In this document: positions 25,204-32,443 of the stretch, piece after piece
Layout of the letters: each line of letters starts with the position of its first letter
Position numbering within the stretch: position 1 is the first letter of the stretch
IMG/VR virus record: IMGVR_UViG_3300009091_000003
Coordinates: 1 to 49,384 of that record
DNA length: 49,384 bases
Strand: one strand, 5' to 3'
Source of the DNA: a virus
The notes under the pieces: model-generated
Database searches by the model: none
What the model was told of the DNA's origin: nothing
The model's input: only the letters and a program-made list of their open reading frames with translations
Translations under genes and position numbers: made by a program

Positions 25204-27605
25204 TTCAGCTCCTCTAGCTGCCCCCAATTCGGGCCGATTGATAGCTCAACAGGGATTCTCAGCGGTCGATTATGAATTGTAATGGTCTGTTCCATTGTTG
25301 ACTTCACGGTATTGGCAACAATTGCTAGCTCGCCCCTATGTACCGATAGCACTAGGGCATCATGCCCATTTGTTAGTAGGCGGCTTCTAGAGCCGCGGAG
25401 GCGGTCCTCTAGTTTTATCATAGCAGTATTGGTAAGGTCAGCAATGGTTGATTGGGCTAGCCACGATAGCCCGGCCCGGAGTGTCTCCTCATCCGGGGGC
25501 GTGAAGAATTGCCTAATGCGGCCAAAGGGATTTGTCAGGGAGCTACGATTACGGAGCTGCATTGATACTTCTTCTTGCCATAGCTTGATAGGAGGGCTGA
25601 CGATCCTGTCTCTAATACGCTCTGCTTCCTGTAGTGATATAAACAGGCGCTCCTTAGCCTGGATACGGATGAACTTACGAACACCCATTTTATAGCCGAA
25701 GGCCAGCCCGGCCTGTTTGGCCATATAACGCTCGGCATGGTGGCAGCTGTCTAGCTTTAGCTTAACACAATCGGGGCAGACGGTTGTGATACTAGCCAAT
25801 ACATCAGCCGACGGCAATTCAACAGAGTCCCAATTCCTATAAACAATAGCCGCCCGAACCCTATGCACATCAACCCCGCTTTCAAAAGCCTTTATCAACA
25901 GCTCATCCCTAGCATCCCAGGCTACAAACATAACCTCGGCCTGCTTGTAGTCAGCATTTAGTATCACTGACTCAGCATCATCAGGGATGAAGATTTCCCT
26001 AACACGCTTCGGTATGTTTTGGATCTGCGGCCCGCCGCTATCTGAGCCCTTGCTAGCTGCCCGCCCACTAACAGCTTTGCTGATATCTAGATGCGGGTGA
26101 TAGAAGCCCGCTTCGTCTACCGCTAGATGAGTAAAGCCAGATAGTAGGGTTCTAGTCTCCGAGATATCAATACACGCAAACAGAGCAGCCTTGGCTTGCT
26201 CCGAGATGGCCCTAGTAGTATAGTGGATAAGGGATTCCTCATCCGCTTTAGGCCGGCCTGTTGGAGTTAGGCTAGGCTGGAGGCCGAGGATAGAGAAGAA
26301 CCGCTCCATGTCTTTAGGACTCTTAGTATTCGGCAGCCAGTCCTGGCCTAGTGCTGTTTTTAGATCTGCTTCGAGGAAGGCCCGCTGGCTAGTTAGATCA
26401 GCCGACAGCGCCTTTAAGGCCTCTAGATCTACTTTAATACCGCGGCGCATCATATCCACAACACTGTCCCATTGCTTCTGTACGCGGTCCTGGTAATAGC
26501 CAAGCAGCTTACCTTCGGCCATGTCGGCCATTAACTCGTGTGCTACTTCTATTGTCACGAGGGCATCTTTGCAATTATAGATCCAGAATTGTTGGTCGGG
26601 TATCTTAACCGGATCACGCCAGTCCCCGCTCTCGTCCTTGTAATAGGGTTCATCAGTGTAGATGCTAGTGAGGAAGGCCAGTGTATGTGGCAGGTCGGGG
26701 CAGAGGACACGATGCGCGTACATGGTATCAAAGCCTGATCCCATATAGGGTGTCTCAATGCCAAACTTCCACAGATACCAACAGTCAAAGAGACCATTTT
26801 GTGTTATGTAGCGCACGCCCGGCTGGGCCAGGACTTTCTGTAGGAGTTTCCATATCTTTATATGTTGCTCAATGGGCCAATATAGGGATCTGTCGTTGTG
26901 CGCGAACGGAATACAGTAGGCACGCTCCGGCTTGTCGGATAGTGCTATGCAAGATAACGTCAGTGGGCGTCGCCATAGCTCGATATCAAAGCTGATCTCC
27001 TTTGCTCCTATTAGACTGGATAGCCAATCCACTGCGTCTAGATAGTCAGGCTCTACGTAGTAGACACGCTTCCTGTAGGGGAGACTGTTAGTATTAGCTT
27101 CCTTAAAAGCACGGCGGATATCAAAGTCCACAACTGACTTATAGCGCCACTCGCCCCGCATGTAGAAAGCCGGGTGCAGGGTGGGGACTAGCTTGATACC
27201 GTTGCTGGCCTGTAAGACAGAGCCGCGCCTATTGAGGATATCAGTGTAGTGGAAATTGGTCAGGCTAGCCAGGGCCGCGGAGCCCATTGCTACGATGACC
27301 TTTAGGTTTGGCAATGCTGCGAGTTCCCTAAACAGCCGGGGCTGCTCGCGTATTATATCCTCAACACTAGGTGTTCCAACAGTGTCGAAGTCCTGGATGG
27401 CATTAGTAAGCCATACATCACCCCGCTTATAGCCGGCCTGGGCTATGTGTCTATCGACTAGCTTACCGCTAGCCCCGATTAAGGGTCGAGGCTGCTTACC
27501 CTGATCCACAGCGGCGGCTTCATCGCGGCCCGGTTTCTCGGCCACTATTGCTACACTAGCTGTAGTAGGGCCTTCGGGGCCTATGTGATATCTAAATGCG
27601 CCCAT
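25200..27605 (-). CDS. Uracil-DNA glycosylase-like domain fused to family A DNA polymerase
   Basis: 801 residues. Residues 1-160 look like a family 4/5 uracil-DNA glycosylase (VAEKPGRDE at 21-29, RPLIGASGKLVD at 40-51, WLTNAI at 65-70, LHP at 143-145), but there are no cysteines for the Fe-S cluster. The 3'-5' exonuclease has all motifs: D207/E209 (ISFDIE), N270/D274 (ITQNGLFD), Y343/D347 (YNCKD). Polymerase motif A is NADYKQAE (D552); the O helix runs from R626 with K630, L634 and Y638; motif C is GHDALV (D749), with Ala after Asp instead of Glu. C610, C613, C621 and H622-H623 form a possible zinc site before the O helix. No 5'-nuclease domain. This is the replicative polymerase. Confidence 0.9.
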   Translation of the reverse strand: MGAFRYHIGPEGPTTASVAIVAEKPGRDEAAAVDQGKQPRPLIGASGKLVDRHIAQAGYKRGDVWLTNAIQDFDTVGTPSVEDIIREQPRLFRELAALPNLKVIVAMGSAALASLTNFHYTDILNRRGSVLQASNGIKLVPTLHPAFYMRGEWRYKSVVDFDIRRAFKEANTNSLPYRKRVYYVEPDYLDAVDWLSSLIGAKEISFDIELWRRPLTLSCIALSDKPERAYCIPFAHNDRSLYWPIEQHIKIWKLLQKVLAQPGVRYITQNGLFDCWYLWKFGIETPYMGSGFDTMYAHRVLCPDLPHTLAFLTSIYTDEPYYKDESGDWRDPVKIPDQQFWIYNCKDALVTIEVAHELMADMAEGKLLGYYQDRVQKQWDSVVDMMRRGIKVDLEALKALSADLTSQRAFLEADLKTALGQDWLPNTKSPKDMERFFSILGLQPSLTPTGRPKADEESLIHYTTRAISEQAKAALFACIDISETRTLLSGFTHLAVDEAGFYHPHLDISKAVSGRAASKGSDSGGPQIQNIPKRVREIFIPDDAESVILNADYKQAEVMFVAWDARDELLIKAFESGVDVHRVRAAIVYRNWDSVELPSADVLASITTVCPDCVKLKLDSCHHAERYMAKQAGLAFGYKMGVRKFIRIQAKERLFISLQEAERIRDRIVSPPIKLWQEEVSMQLRNRSSLTNPFGRIRQFFTPPDEETLRAGLSWLAQSTIADLTNTAMIKLEDRLRGSRSRLLTNGHDALVLSVHRGELAIVANTVKSTMEQTITIHNRPLRIPVELSIGPNWGQLEELK

Positions 27606-27819
27606 ATGCTGCCTGTAGTCTAACAGGTCGCTTCAGGTCGTCGTATTCTTCCTCTGCTATTTCGATACTATTAAAGACCAACTTACAGTCCTCGCACCGA
27701 TAGGTGCGGCGGACTAAATTATGTCCTTTGTATATCTTCGGTAGCCGCTCATGCATCGGATGCAGGGTGCGCAGCACGATTGTATTCACGCTAGCGCACT
27801 TATCTCGGGGACAGTTCAT
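27592..27819 (-). CDS. NrdR-like zinc-ribbon protein
   Basis: 75 residues, overlapping the polymerase start by 14 nt. MNCPRDKCASVNTIVLRTL followed by RRTYRCEDCKLVFNSIE is the zinc-ribbon pattern of NrdR N-termini (C-x(4)-C about 35 residues before C-x2-C with an RR pair). The ATP-cone domain of NrdR is missing, so it is more likely a small phage DNA- or RNA-binding regulator. It follows a strong intercistronic hairpin. Good ribosome site (AGGAGG) upstream. Confidence 0.6.
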   Translation of the reverse strand: MNCPRDKCASVNTIVLRTLHPMHERLPKIYKGHNLVRRTYRCEDCKLVFNSIEIAEEEYDDLKRPVRLQAAYGRI

Positions 27820-27843
27820 TTATTGGGTCCTCCTTATAGCAAG

Positions 27844-27870
27844 GGGGGAGTGCTGTATTAGCACTCCCCC
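27844..27870 (-). other. Strong intercistronic hairpin
   Basis: Perfect 11-bp inverted repeat GGGGGAGTGCT / AGCACTCCCCC with a 5-base loop, between the SSB-like gene and the NrdR-like gene. On the minus strand it is not followed by a T tract, so it is more likely an RNA stability, processing or pausing element than a classic terminator. Confidence 0.6.
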
Positions 27871-27886
27871 ATTGGGTTGTTAGCAG

Positions 27887-28396
27887 TTACGGAATCGGGT
27901 GATAGGCCACGAACTTATTGCGCTCTGGGTCAACGCTAGTGTCGATATCAACAGAGGCCAGGATGCGGCGGCCAATGAAGTCATCGGTTTCCAAGTCCTT
28001 CACGGCAAAGGGCTTAGAACAGTCGGGGCAGAAGTAGCGACCTTTAGTGAGGCCATTACCGCCTGCCTCGACCGGGCCGGTTCCACGGGCAATAGCCCTG
28101 GCTCCGCTAGCCCCGCAGTGGGCGCAAGTCCAATCTACTGCTGCTGCCTCGATTAAATTACAGAACTCACGCGGGATTAGCGGATCACCAGCCCGACTCT
28201 TTCCGCTAATAATCGGCCAAGCACGCAACCGCTGTCCGTCATAGTCACCACCCTCTATGATAAAAGTGGTCTCCATCAATGTAGACATCTTAGTGCTACT
28301 AGGTTTGACCAACACGGAGTCAATCCTAACAACATAATCGTCCTTCGGCACTGCTACGTTGTCTTTCACATCGCTGAAATCGGCTGATACTCTCAT
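27887..28396 (-). CDS. SSB-like (DUF669-like) protein with inserted zinc ribbon
   Basis: 169 residues. The N-terminal half (VAVPKDDYVVRIDSVLVKPS, FIIEGGDYDGQRLRAWPIIS) has the pattern of DUF669-type proteins, which sit beside phage recombination ATPases and probably bind single-stranded DNA. The second half holds two CxxC pairs (CAHC about residue 92 and CPDC about residue 124), a zinc-ribbon-like insert, and ends in a short beta segment. It lies between the ATPase and polymerase genes, consistent with a role at the replication fork. No acidic SSB tail is visible. Confidence 0.6.
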   Translation of the reverse strand: MRVSADFSDVKDNVAVPKDDYVVRIDSVLVKPSSTKMSTLMETTFIIEGGDYDGQRLRAWPIISGKSRAGDPLIPREFCNLIEAAAVDWTCAHCGASGARAIARGTGPVEAGGNGLTKGRYFCPDCSKPFAVKDLETDDFIGRRILASVDIDTSVDPERNKFVAYHPIP

Positions 28397-28500
28397 TGCT
28401 GCTATCCTTTCAATGGTGGTTGTAGTGGTTGTGGTTGTTGTGATGTTGTTAGTTATTATTCAGCACGGCGGGGCTCGGGCCATTGCTATTCCTCCAATGC
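28397..28500 (-). other. Leader with purine-poor repeats
   Basis: Non-coding leader before the SSB-like gene. On the minus strand it is a run of CAA/ACC-type units (about 28415-28450) with no purine runs, perhaps an unstructured translation enhancer. AAGGAT precedes the ATG at 28396. A seven-codon frame (28480-28457) with a good ribosome site exists but is too short to call. Confidence 0.3.
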
Positions 28501-28719
28501 TTAGGTCTTTTTATAGTCTACTAACTGAAAAACATTCAGCTCCTCTAGCACGCGGCTTCTAATTCGATCCATCTTCACCGGCACTAGCAGCCCGTCCTTT
28601 GCAAATACCTGCACCGCCCAGCGGCTCTGATCCTGTAAGCGGCGCTGCGGTATATTCCTCGGGAGAATGAACTCGAATGTCACCTCCCATCTTTTGTAGG
28701 CTGGCTTTCGCTTGCTCAT
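28501..28719 (-). CDS. Small protein overlapping the next gene in another frame
   Basis: 72 residues. WEVTFEFILPRNIPQRRLQD and WAVQVFAKDGLLVPVKMDRI read like a compact beta-rich protein, more protein-like than the other frame over the same bases. ATG 28719 has GGAG 10 nt upstream. It overlaps the C-terminal 160 nt of the membrane-protein gene that starts at 28891. Function unknown. Confidence 0.5.
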   Translation of the reverse strand: MSKRKPAYKRWEVTFEFILPRNIPQRRLQDQSRWAVQVFAKDGLLVPVKMDRIRSRVLEELNVFQLVDYKKT

Positions 28720-28891
28720 TCTCCCATTGCTCCAATTCTCGTGACATTAGTTTTCTAACAAGCGGCATGATTATCGACAAGTGGGTTGCTATTACAATCA
28801 CAGCCCAGGTGGGCAGGTGCGGTATTGCTAGTTCCAATTCCACGACAGCCTCGGTTACTTTATTACAGTAGCCATCGTTGTAGTCAGACAT
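28559..28891 (-). CDS. Small protein with one hydrophobic segment
   Basis: 110 residues; ATG 28891 overlaps the ATPase stop (TAATG), a typical coupled start. The first half has a hydrophobic stretch (LPTWAVIVIATHLSIIMPLV, about residues 26-45) likely to span a membrane, then a basic/acidic helix (RKLMSRELEQWENEQAKASL). The C-terminal third is Gly/Ser-rich and overlaps another frame, so it may be under weak constraint. No family recognised. Confidence 0.5.
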   Translation of the reverse strand: MSDYNDGYCNKVTEAVVELELAIPHLPTWAVIVIATHLSIIMPLVRKLMSRELEQWENEQAKASLQKMGGDIRVHSPEEYTAAPLTGSEPLGGAGICKGRAASAGEDGSN

Positions 28892-29709
28892 TAGTCCTCC
28901 AAATTAAGCACTAGCCGATAGTCCTGCTCGATTTCTAATGGTAGATTATCGTGGTGCCGGAGGCCCGGTGATTTCACTAGGCCGCTGGGTTTTGTCATCC
29001 ATATATACTTAATGTCCTGGCCTACTTTCTTAGTAGTGCTATAGAGGATAGTGCCGAACTCGCGCCCGATTTGCTGGGCTAAGATACCTTGGAAGGAGGG
29101 ATCAATACGAACTTCACTAGTGACTTCGTTCTTATCCAACTTCTCATGTGCTATGAATATAGACAGCACGGGCAAGCTCTTACAGCTATTAATCAACTCC
29201 ACCATCTTATTCATAGCCCGCCCAAAGTCGGCTCTAGCATCTGTCTTGGGAGCGCCTAGATCATGGCCCGCCATCGCTAGAACGAAGTCCAGCATAATAT
29301 CCTGTAGGCTGGTCACGGTGTCGAAGACTAGCACTTTTGGCATACCGGGCTTATTCCACTCGCCATCCGCCCCGACGTTATCAAAGAGACTGTTGAAATC
29401 TTTTAGGAAGTCTAGGAAGATATCCTTTCCCTGACCGCGGGGCCGGCTATCAGTCTCTCCTATCCTATCACCACGCCGGGGTTGGTAGGTGAAGCGGATA
29501 ATGTCCTCATCTTTGGCATTTAGGATCTTGGCCTGTCTAATAAAAGGTTCAATACTATCACCACCGTCGAAGTCGAAGTACCAAATTGGGACCATTCCTA
29601 GTGGTATTAGAGTGGAGCAGCAGCGGGTCTTGCCAGTCTTAGGCGGCCCAAAATTCAGGACCGCGCCGCGTTTAGTACTGCTAGTGTAGGTAGTAATGGA
29701 CTGCCTCAT
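28891..29709 (-). CDS. Sak4-like RecA-fold ATPase (AAA_24 type)
   Basis: 272 residues. Walker A is GPPKTGKT at residues 21-28; Walker B is VLVFDTVT about residue 127; IFIAHEKLDKN is a later sensor-like segment. This matches the short RecA-like annealing/recombination ATPases (Sak4 group) of phages, which assist single-strand annealing with an SSB-like partner. The SSB-like gene lies two genes downstream and a Cas4/RecB-like nuclease three to four genes upstream, which together would form a recombination or end-processing module. ATG 29709 follows GAAGGTTGAAAG. Confidence 0.75.
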   Translation of the reverse strand: MRQSITTYTSSTKRGAVLNFGPPKTGKTRCCSTLIPLGMVPIWYFDFDGGDSIEPFIRQAKILNAKDEDIIRFTYQPRRGDRIGETDSRPRGQGKDIFLDFLKDFNSLFDNVGADGEWNKPGMPKVLVFDTVTSLQDIMLDFVLAMAGHDLGAPKTDARADFGRAMNKMVELINSCKSLPVLSIFIAHEKLDKNEVTSEVRIDPSFQGILAQQIGREFGTILYSTTKKVGQDIKYIWMTKPSGLVKSPGLRHHDNLPLEIEQDYRLVLNLED

Positions 29710-29712
29710 CTT

Positions 29713-30144
29713 TCAACCTTCCCTTCTGGCTGCGGTGATATGATAAGTGGTATGCCGTTCATGAAACTTACAGAGTCTTGCTATTCCCAATATATAAGAG
29801 GGAACATCTCTCACCTGGGTTACTAATTCCCTAATCTCCCGGGCCACTTCTCCATTACTACAGAACCATATCTGGCCTACCTGTCTACTAGCGTGATAGT
29901 CAATAGGTAGCATCAATCCATAAGCACTGGCAATCTCCTCTGCTACTCCGTAGATACTGGGAATAATACTAACATCTATCACCTCCACAACAGCAGCTTG
30001 GCTGATACCTTCAATAGCAATCCGGCGGGCTGCTGCTGTCAGCAGCCCCGTGTAGAAGCCCTGCTGGCTATTGCTGACTAGCAGGGGCAACCGCCGGATT
30101 AGTTGGCGATATCGGGGGTCTAGATCATCGGGGGTGTAGGGCAT
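29713..30144 (-). CDS. Protein of unknown function (143 aa)
   Basis: Mostly helical with conserved-looking blocks YRQLIRRLPLLVSNSQQGFY and LTAAARRIAIEGISQAAVVE, and a basic C-terminus with ARLCKFHERHTTYHITAARR. No zinc motif, membrane segment or P-loop. It ends 3 nt before the ATPase gene, so it is co-expressed with it; a DNA-metabolism accessory is plausible. I do not recognise the family. Confidence 0.55.
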   Translation of the reverse strand: MPYTPDDLDPRYRQLIRRLPLLVSNSQQGFYTGLLTAAARRIAIEGISQAAVVEVIDVSIIPSIYGVAEEIASAYGLMLPIDYHASRQVGQIWFCSNGEVAREIRELVTQVRDVPSYILGIARLCKFHERHTTYHITAARREG

Positions 30145-30156
30145 GATTAGGCTTTC

Positions 30157-30354
30157 TTAGGCTTTCTTAGGTTTATTTCGCACGCGCTGGCCCCGCAGCA
30201 TATCTCTATTTACATTAGCACTGACCTGCTCTACTGTGAAGCTAGCACCATCATCCGGGCTGACTAGAATATAGCGGCCTCGATCCCTCAGAACTGAGAG
30301 CTTTGCATTTGTTGTTACTTCCAGTAAAATAAATACCTTACGATCCTTCATCAA
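30157..30354 (-). CDS. Small basic protein of unknown function (65 aa)
   Basis: Two beta hairpins (KVFILLEVTTNAKLSVLRDR, GRYILVSPDDGASFTVEQVS) and a very basic end (RGQRVRNKPKKA). The start (ATGATG) overlaps the stop of the upstream gene, as expected in this packed operon. A small nucleic-acid-binding protein is possible. Confidence 0.5.
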   Translation of the reverse strand: MMKDRKVFILLEVTTNAKLSVLRDRGRYILVSPDDGASFTVEQVSANVNRDMLRGQRVRNKPKKA

Positions 30355-30635
30355 TCCCTCCCTTTCTCTCTAGTATTAACACCCAATAACTCTAGCACCT
30401 GTACCTCAGCACACCCCCTCCGATCATCGCCAAGTTGATCGTTAGGAAAACTATCAGACATAATCTCATGACAGCCGTAGTACCATTCCTCGTTATAGTT
30501 CCATAGCACTTTCTCAATACTAGCACCGCCAACTGAATTCACGCCGTCCTCATAGCCCCGAATTACTACTTCTAAATCTCCATGCAGGGCGCGGGCTTTT
30601 GCTAGTTGGTATATCAACTCACTAATCTTCATCAA
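30351..30635 (-). CDS. Small conserved phage-type protein (94 aa)
   Basis: The N-terminus (MKISELIYQLAKARALHGDL plus EVVIRGYEDG) is a pattern I have met in many small phage and prophage proteins of unknown function: a helix, then HGD, a beta strand and a Gly turn. AAGGAGACT precedes the start. Acidic C-terminus. No enzymatic motif. Function unknown. Confidence 0.6.
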   Translation of the reverse strand: MMKISELIYQLAKARALHGDLEVVIRGYEDGVNSVGGASIEKVLWNYNEEWYYGCHEIMSDSFPNDQLGDDRRGCAEVQVLELLGVNTREKGRD

Positions 30636-30649
30636 CAGTCTCCTTGTTG

Positions 30650-31588
30650 TTAGTCAGTGCTAAAGGGATTCCATGTGTTTTGCTCGTAGCCCTCTATTAA
30701 ATGGGGGCTCTGATAACAGAGCTTGTAGAAGCCGCACTGGCCGTAGGTAGTACAGTGGTCCGTGTTCTGCTCAAATACATTCAGTCCTTCTTCTAGATTT
30801 CTACTAGCAGCTAGTGATGCCTTTCTAGTACGCCATGCCTGAATGATACGGATAGTCTGAACCCGCCAATCTCGCTGTTGCTTTTCGGATCTATAATAGA
30901 CCTCACGGCGGGCCTGTCGGGTTTTAGTTGCTACTAATAGCACGTCTGCTAGGACACCTTCTACCTTCCGGGGGCCGAAGCGATTGGCACAATACGTATA
31001 GCCCATTGTCTGCCGGTCCATCTTCAGTGCTAGCAGCCGCCTATCAACACCGCCCCCAGTTGTCTTGGTTTCCTTAATAAATAGATCACCATTAGCCCGG
31101 CGTTCCCATAGCCCATCAGCCCGGCATACATAATAGAAGGGCTCTACAAAATCAACAGGATCACCTTCTTCTGGTTCTATCTTAATAACAAAAGCAAGCT
31201 CATTCTCGATAGGAATCCACTGGCTATCCTCGCTGAGAAAGCTATCAAAGTAGTTATCTAAGATATCAGCCCCATTGGCTAGGGTGTACTTGGCATCTAC
31301 ATCACTCTCAGCAATAGCCGTGAATAGGGATTCGTACTTCCGGGCAAAGTAGCGGAAGGCCTCGGCCCTCCTATTGCTCTCAGGCTGCTTACCGTGTAGG
31401 TTATAATATCTCGACAGGGCCTCGTGAATACTAGACCCAAACAGGGCCGCTTGCCCGACCCCGCTGCTAAGGCCACCTTGGTATATCTTAGAATAAAATG
31501 CCAACCGTGGACAGTTGAGGATCTTTGTTAGAGTGCTGTTGTCGTACCACTCTACACTAGCTAGCCACTTTGCCAAGTCCTGTTGCAT
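30650..31588 (-). CDS. Cas4/RecB-like PD-(D/E)xK nuclease with Fe-S cysteines
   Basis: 312 residues. Catalytic set: H55 (GSSIHEAL), D158 (CRADGLW), E173-x-K175 (IKETKTT), and Q193-x3-Y197 (RQTMGYTY). Cysteines C26 (NCPRLAFY) and C279, C285, C291 (CTTYGQCGFYKLCY) match the Fe-S cluster that closes the ring in Cas4/AddB-type exonucleases. Such proteins make single-strand ends for recombination or repair. No CRISPR array or other cas gene is present, so the role is phage replication or recombination, probably with the Sak4-like ATPase. Its start overlaps the stop of the upstream gene. Confidence 0.85.
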   Translation of the reverse strand: MQQDLAKWLASVEWYDNSTLTKILNCPRLAFYSKIYQGGLSSGVGQAALFGSSIHEALSRYYNLHGKQPESNRRAEAFRYFARKYESLFTAIAESDVDAKYTLANGADILDNYFDSFLSEDSQWIPIENELAFVIKIEPEEGDPVDFVEPFYYVCRADGLWERRANGDLFIKETKTTGGGVDRRLLALKMDRQTMGYTYCANRFGPRKVEGVLADVLLVATKTRQARREVYYRSEKQQRDWRVQTIRIIQAWRTRKASLAASRNLEEGLNVFEQNTDHCTTYGQCGFYKLCYQSPHLIEGYEQNTWNPFSTD

Positions 31589-31785
31589 TACTTCGCCCCT
31601 GTAGCCGCGGTGAGGAACTTCTGCTCGTTGAATTTGGGATTATCCATCTGCAAACACATTGTCAAGGTAGCGAGGAAGATGTCAAAATCTAGCACTACCT
31701 CGCTGATTCTATCATCCCCGCAGGGCCGGTGGCGAATTGATTTCCTAATAACATTAGCCAACAGTCGATAATCCTTAGCAGTCAT
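31588..31785 (-). CDS. Small conserved phage-type protein (KDY/DNPxF family)
   Basis: 65 residues from ATG 31785 (preceded by GGAGGTTGTTG); an upstream in-frame ATG at 31806 is less likely. TAKDYRLLANVIRKSI at the start and MDNPKFNEQKFLTAAT at the end are hallmarks of a very common small phage protein of unknown function. The stop overlaps the nuclease ATG. Confidence 0.65.
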   Translation of the reverse strand: MTAKDYRLLANVIRKSIRHRPCGDDRISEVVLDFDIFLATLTMCLQMDNPKFNEQKFLTAATGAK

Positions 31786-31966
31786 CAACAACCTCCATTT
31801 CAGCAATGTTCTGGAATATAAAAGCAGCCGCGACCTCTTTGTCCATCCATATATAATTATCTAGAGATCGGTAGCTGCCAGTGAATAGGCAGATAGAGCT
31901 ACCCATGTCATCAACAATAAGGGTGTTCTCAACAATACAGTCACTCATTCGACAGTCTAGCATCAT
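31775..31966 (-). CDS. Small acidic protein (63 aa)
   Basis: Cys- and Asp-rich (MLDCRMSDCIVENTLIVDDM), with YIWMDKEVAAAFIFQNIAEM as a likely helix. It overlaps the next gene's start by 11 nt. No recognisable family; kept because of operon spacing and coding-like composition. Confidence 0.45.
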   Translation of the reverse strand: MMLDCRMSDCIVENTLIVDDMGSSICLFTGSYRSLDNYIWMDKEVAAAFIFQNIAEMEVVDDC

Positions 31967-31983
31967 CTTCCTATTCCCCCCTG

Positions 31984-32229
31984 TTATACATCAATCGTGG
32001 CCAGGATCTCGGTGTCTCTAAGAATCAACAGGTCCTCATAGGATCTCTCGTGATATTTACTAAACACAACAAGCTGGCCTATTGTTATGTTCCGAACCTT
32101 AGAGCCCACTGATATAACAGTGGCTATATTGGGGAGCTCCGCCGCGCTATCCGGTAGTAGCAGGCCACTCTTAGTAATCTCAGGACGTGACAATCTCTTG
32201 GCTATTACCCAATTGTTCCTGGCTCTCAT
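31984..32229 (-). CDS. GroES-like co-chaperonin
   Basis: 81 residues from ATG 32229, chosen because AAGGAGG lies 6 nt upstream; a longer frame start at 32334 has an unlike, hydrophobic leader. NNWVIAKRLSRPEITKSGLL, LPDSAAEL, ATVISVGSKVRN, IGQLVVFSKY and LLILRDTEILATIDV follow the Cpn10 fold in order: N-terminal strand, mobile loop, core barrel, C-terminal strand. Slightly short (E. coli GroES is 97). No GroEL gene is present, so it would cap the host chamber, as T4 gp31 does for its capsid protein. Confidence 0.75.
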   Translation of the reverse strand: MRARNNWVIAKRLSRPEITKSGLLLPDSAAELPNIATVISVGSKVRNITIGQLVVFSKYHERSYEDLLILRDTEILATIDV

Positions 32230-32443
32230 CCGTGGCCTCCTTGTCGATCTTAGCAACAAGCACGTCGAACTTATCAGTAACAAATTCCTTCTCACCGTTG
32301 CCAAAAACAATAGCACAGCCTGCGGCTGCTCCACTATTATTCAGCCTTTCAACAATCCGGCTGATGCTGTAGTTGTTCTTAGGAACAAGACCAACCCGGC
32401 CCATTGGGCTACTCAATACTAGGGTCTTCAATGGATACATCAT
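32180..32443 (-). CDS. Small protein of unknown function (87 aa)
   Basis: ATG 32443 is chosen because AGGAGG lies 6 nt upstream and the reading frame before it is unlike a protein. Contains SPMGRVGLVPKNNYSISRIV and a Gly/Ala segment NNSGAAAGCAIVFGNGEKEF followed by an acidic Gln-rich end. It overlaps the GroES-like gene by 50 nt and the upstream gene by 35 nt. No family recognised. Confidence 0.5.
   Translation of the reverse strand: MMYPLKTLVLSSPMGRVGLVPKNNYSISRIVERLNNSGAAAGCAIVFGNGEKEFVTDKFDVLVAKIDKEATDESQEQLGNSQEIVTS

Noticed and set aside
28359-28562. Plus-strand frame with a VVVVVVVMLLVI stretch
   Set aside because: It comes from the GGTTGT repeats in the leader of the SSB-like gene, on the wrong strand and without context.
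30650-31588. CRISPR-Cas association of the Cas4-like nuclease
   Set aside because: No repeats-spacers array or other cas gene is in the genome. Cas4-like proteins are common in phages.
32230-32334. Longer start for the GroES-like gene
   Set aside because: The extra 35 residues are hydrophobic/Leu-rich and lie in the overlapping gene; AAGGAGG marks ATG 32229.
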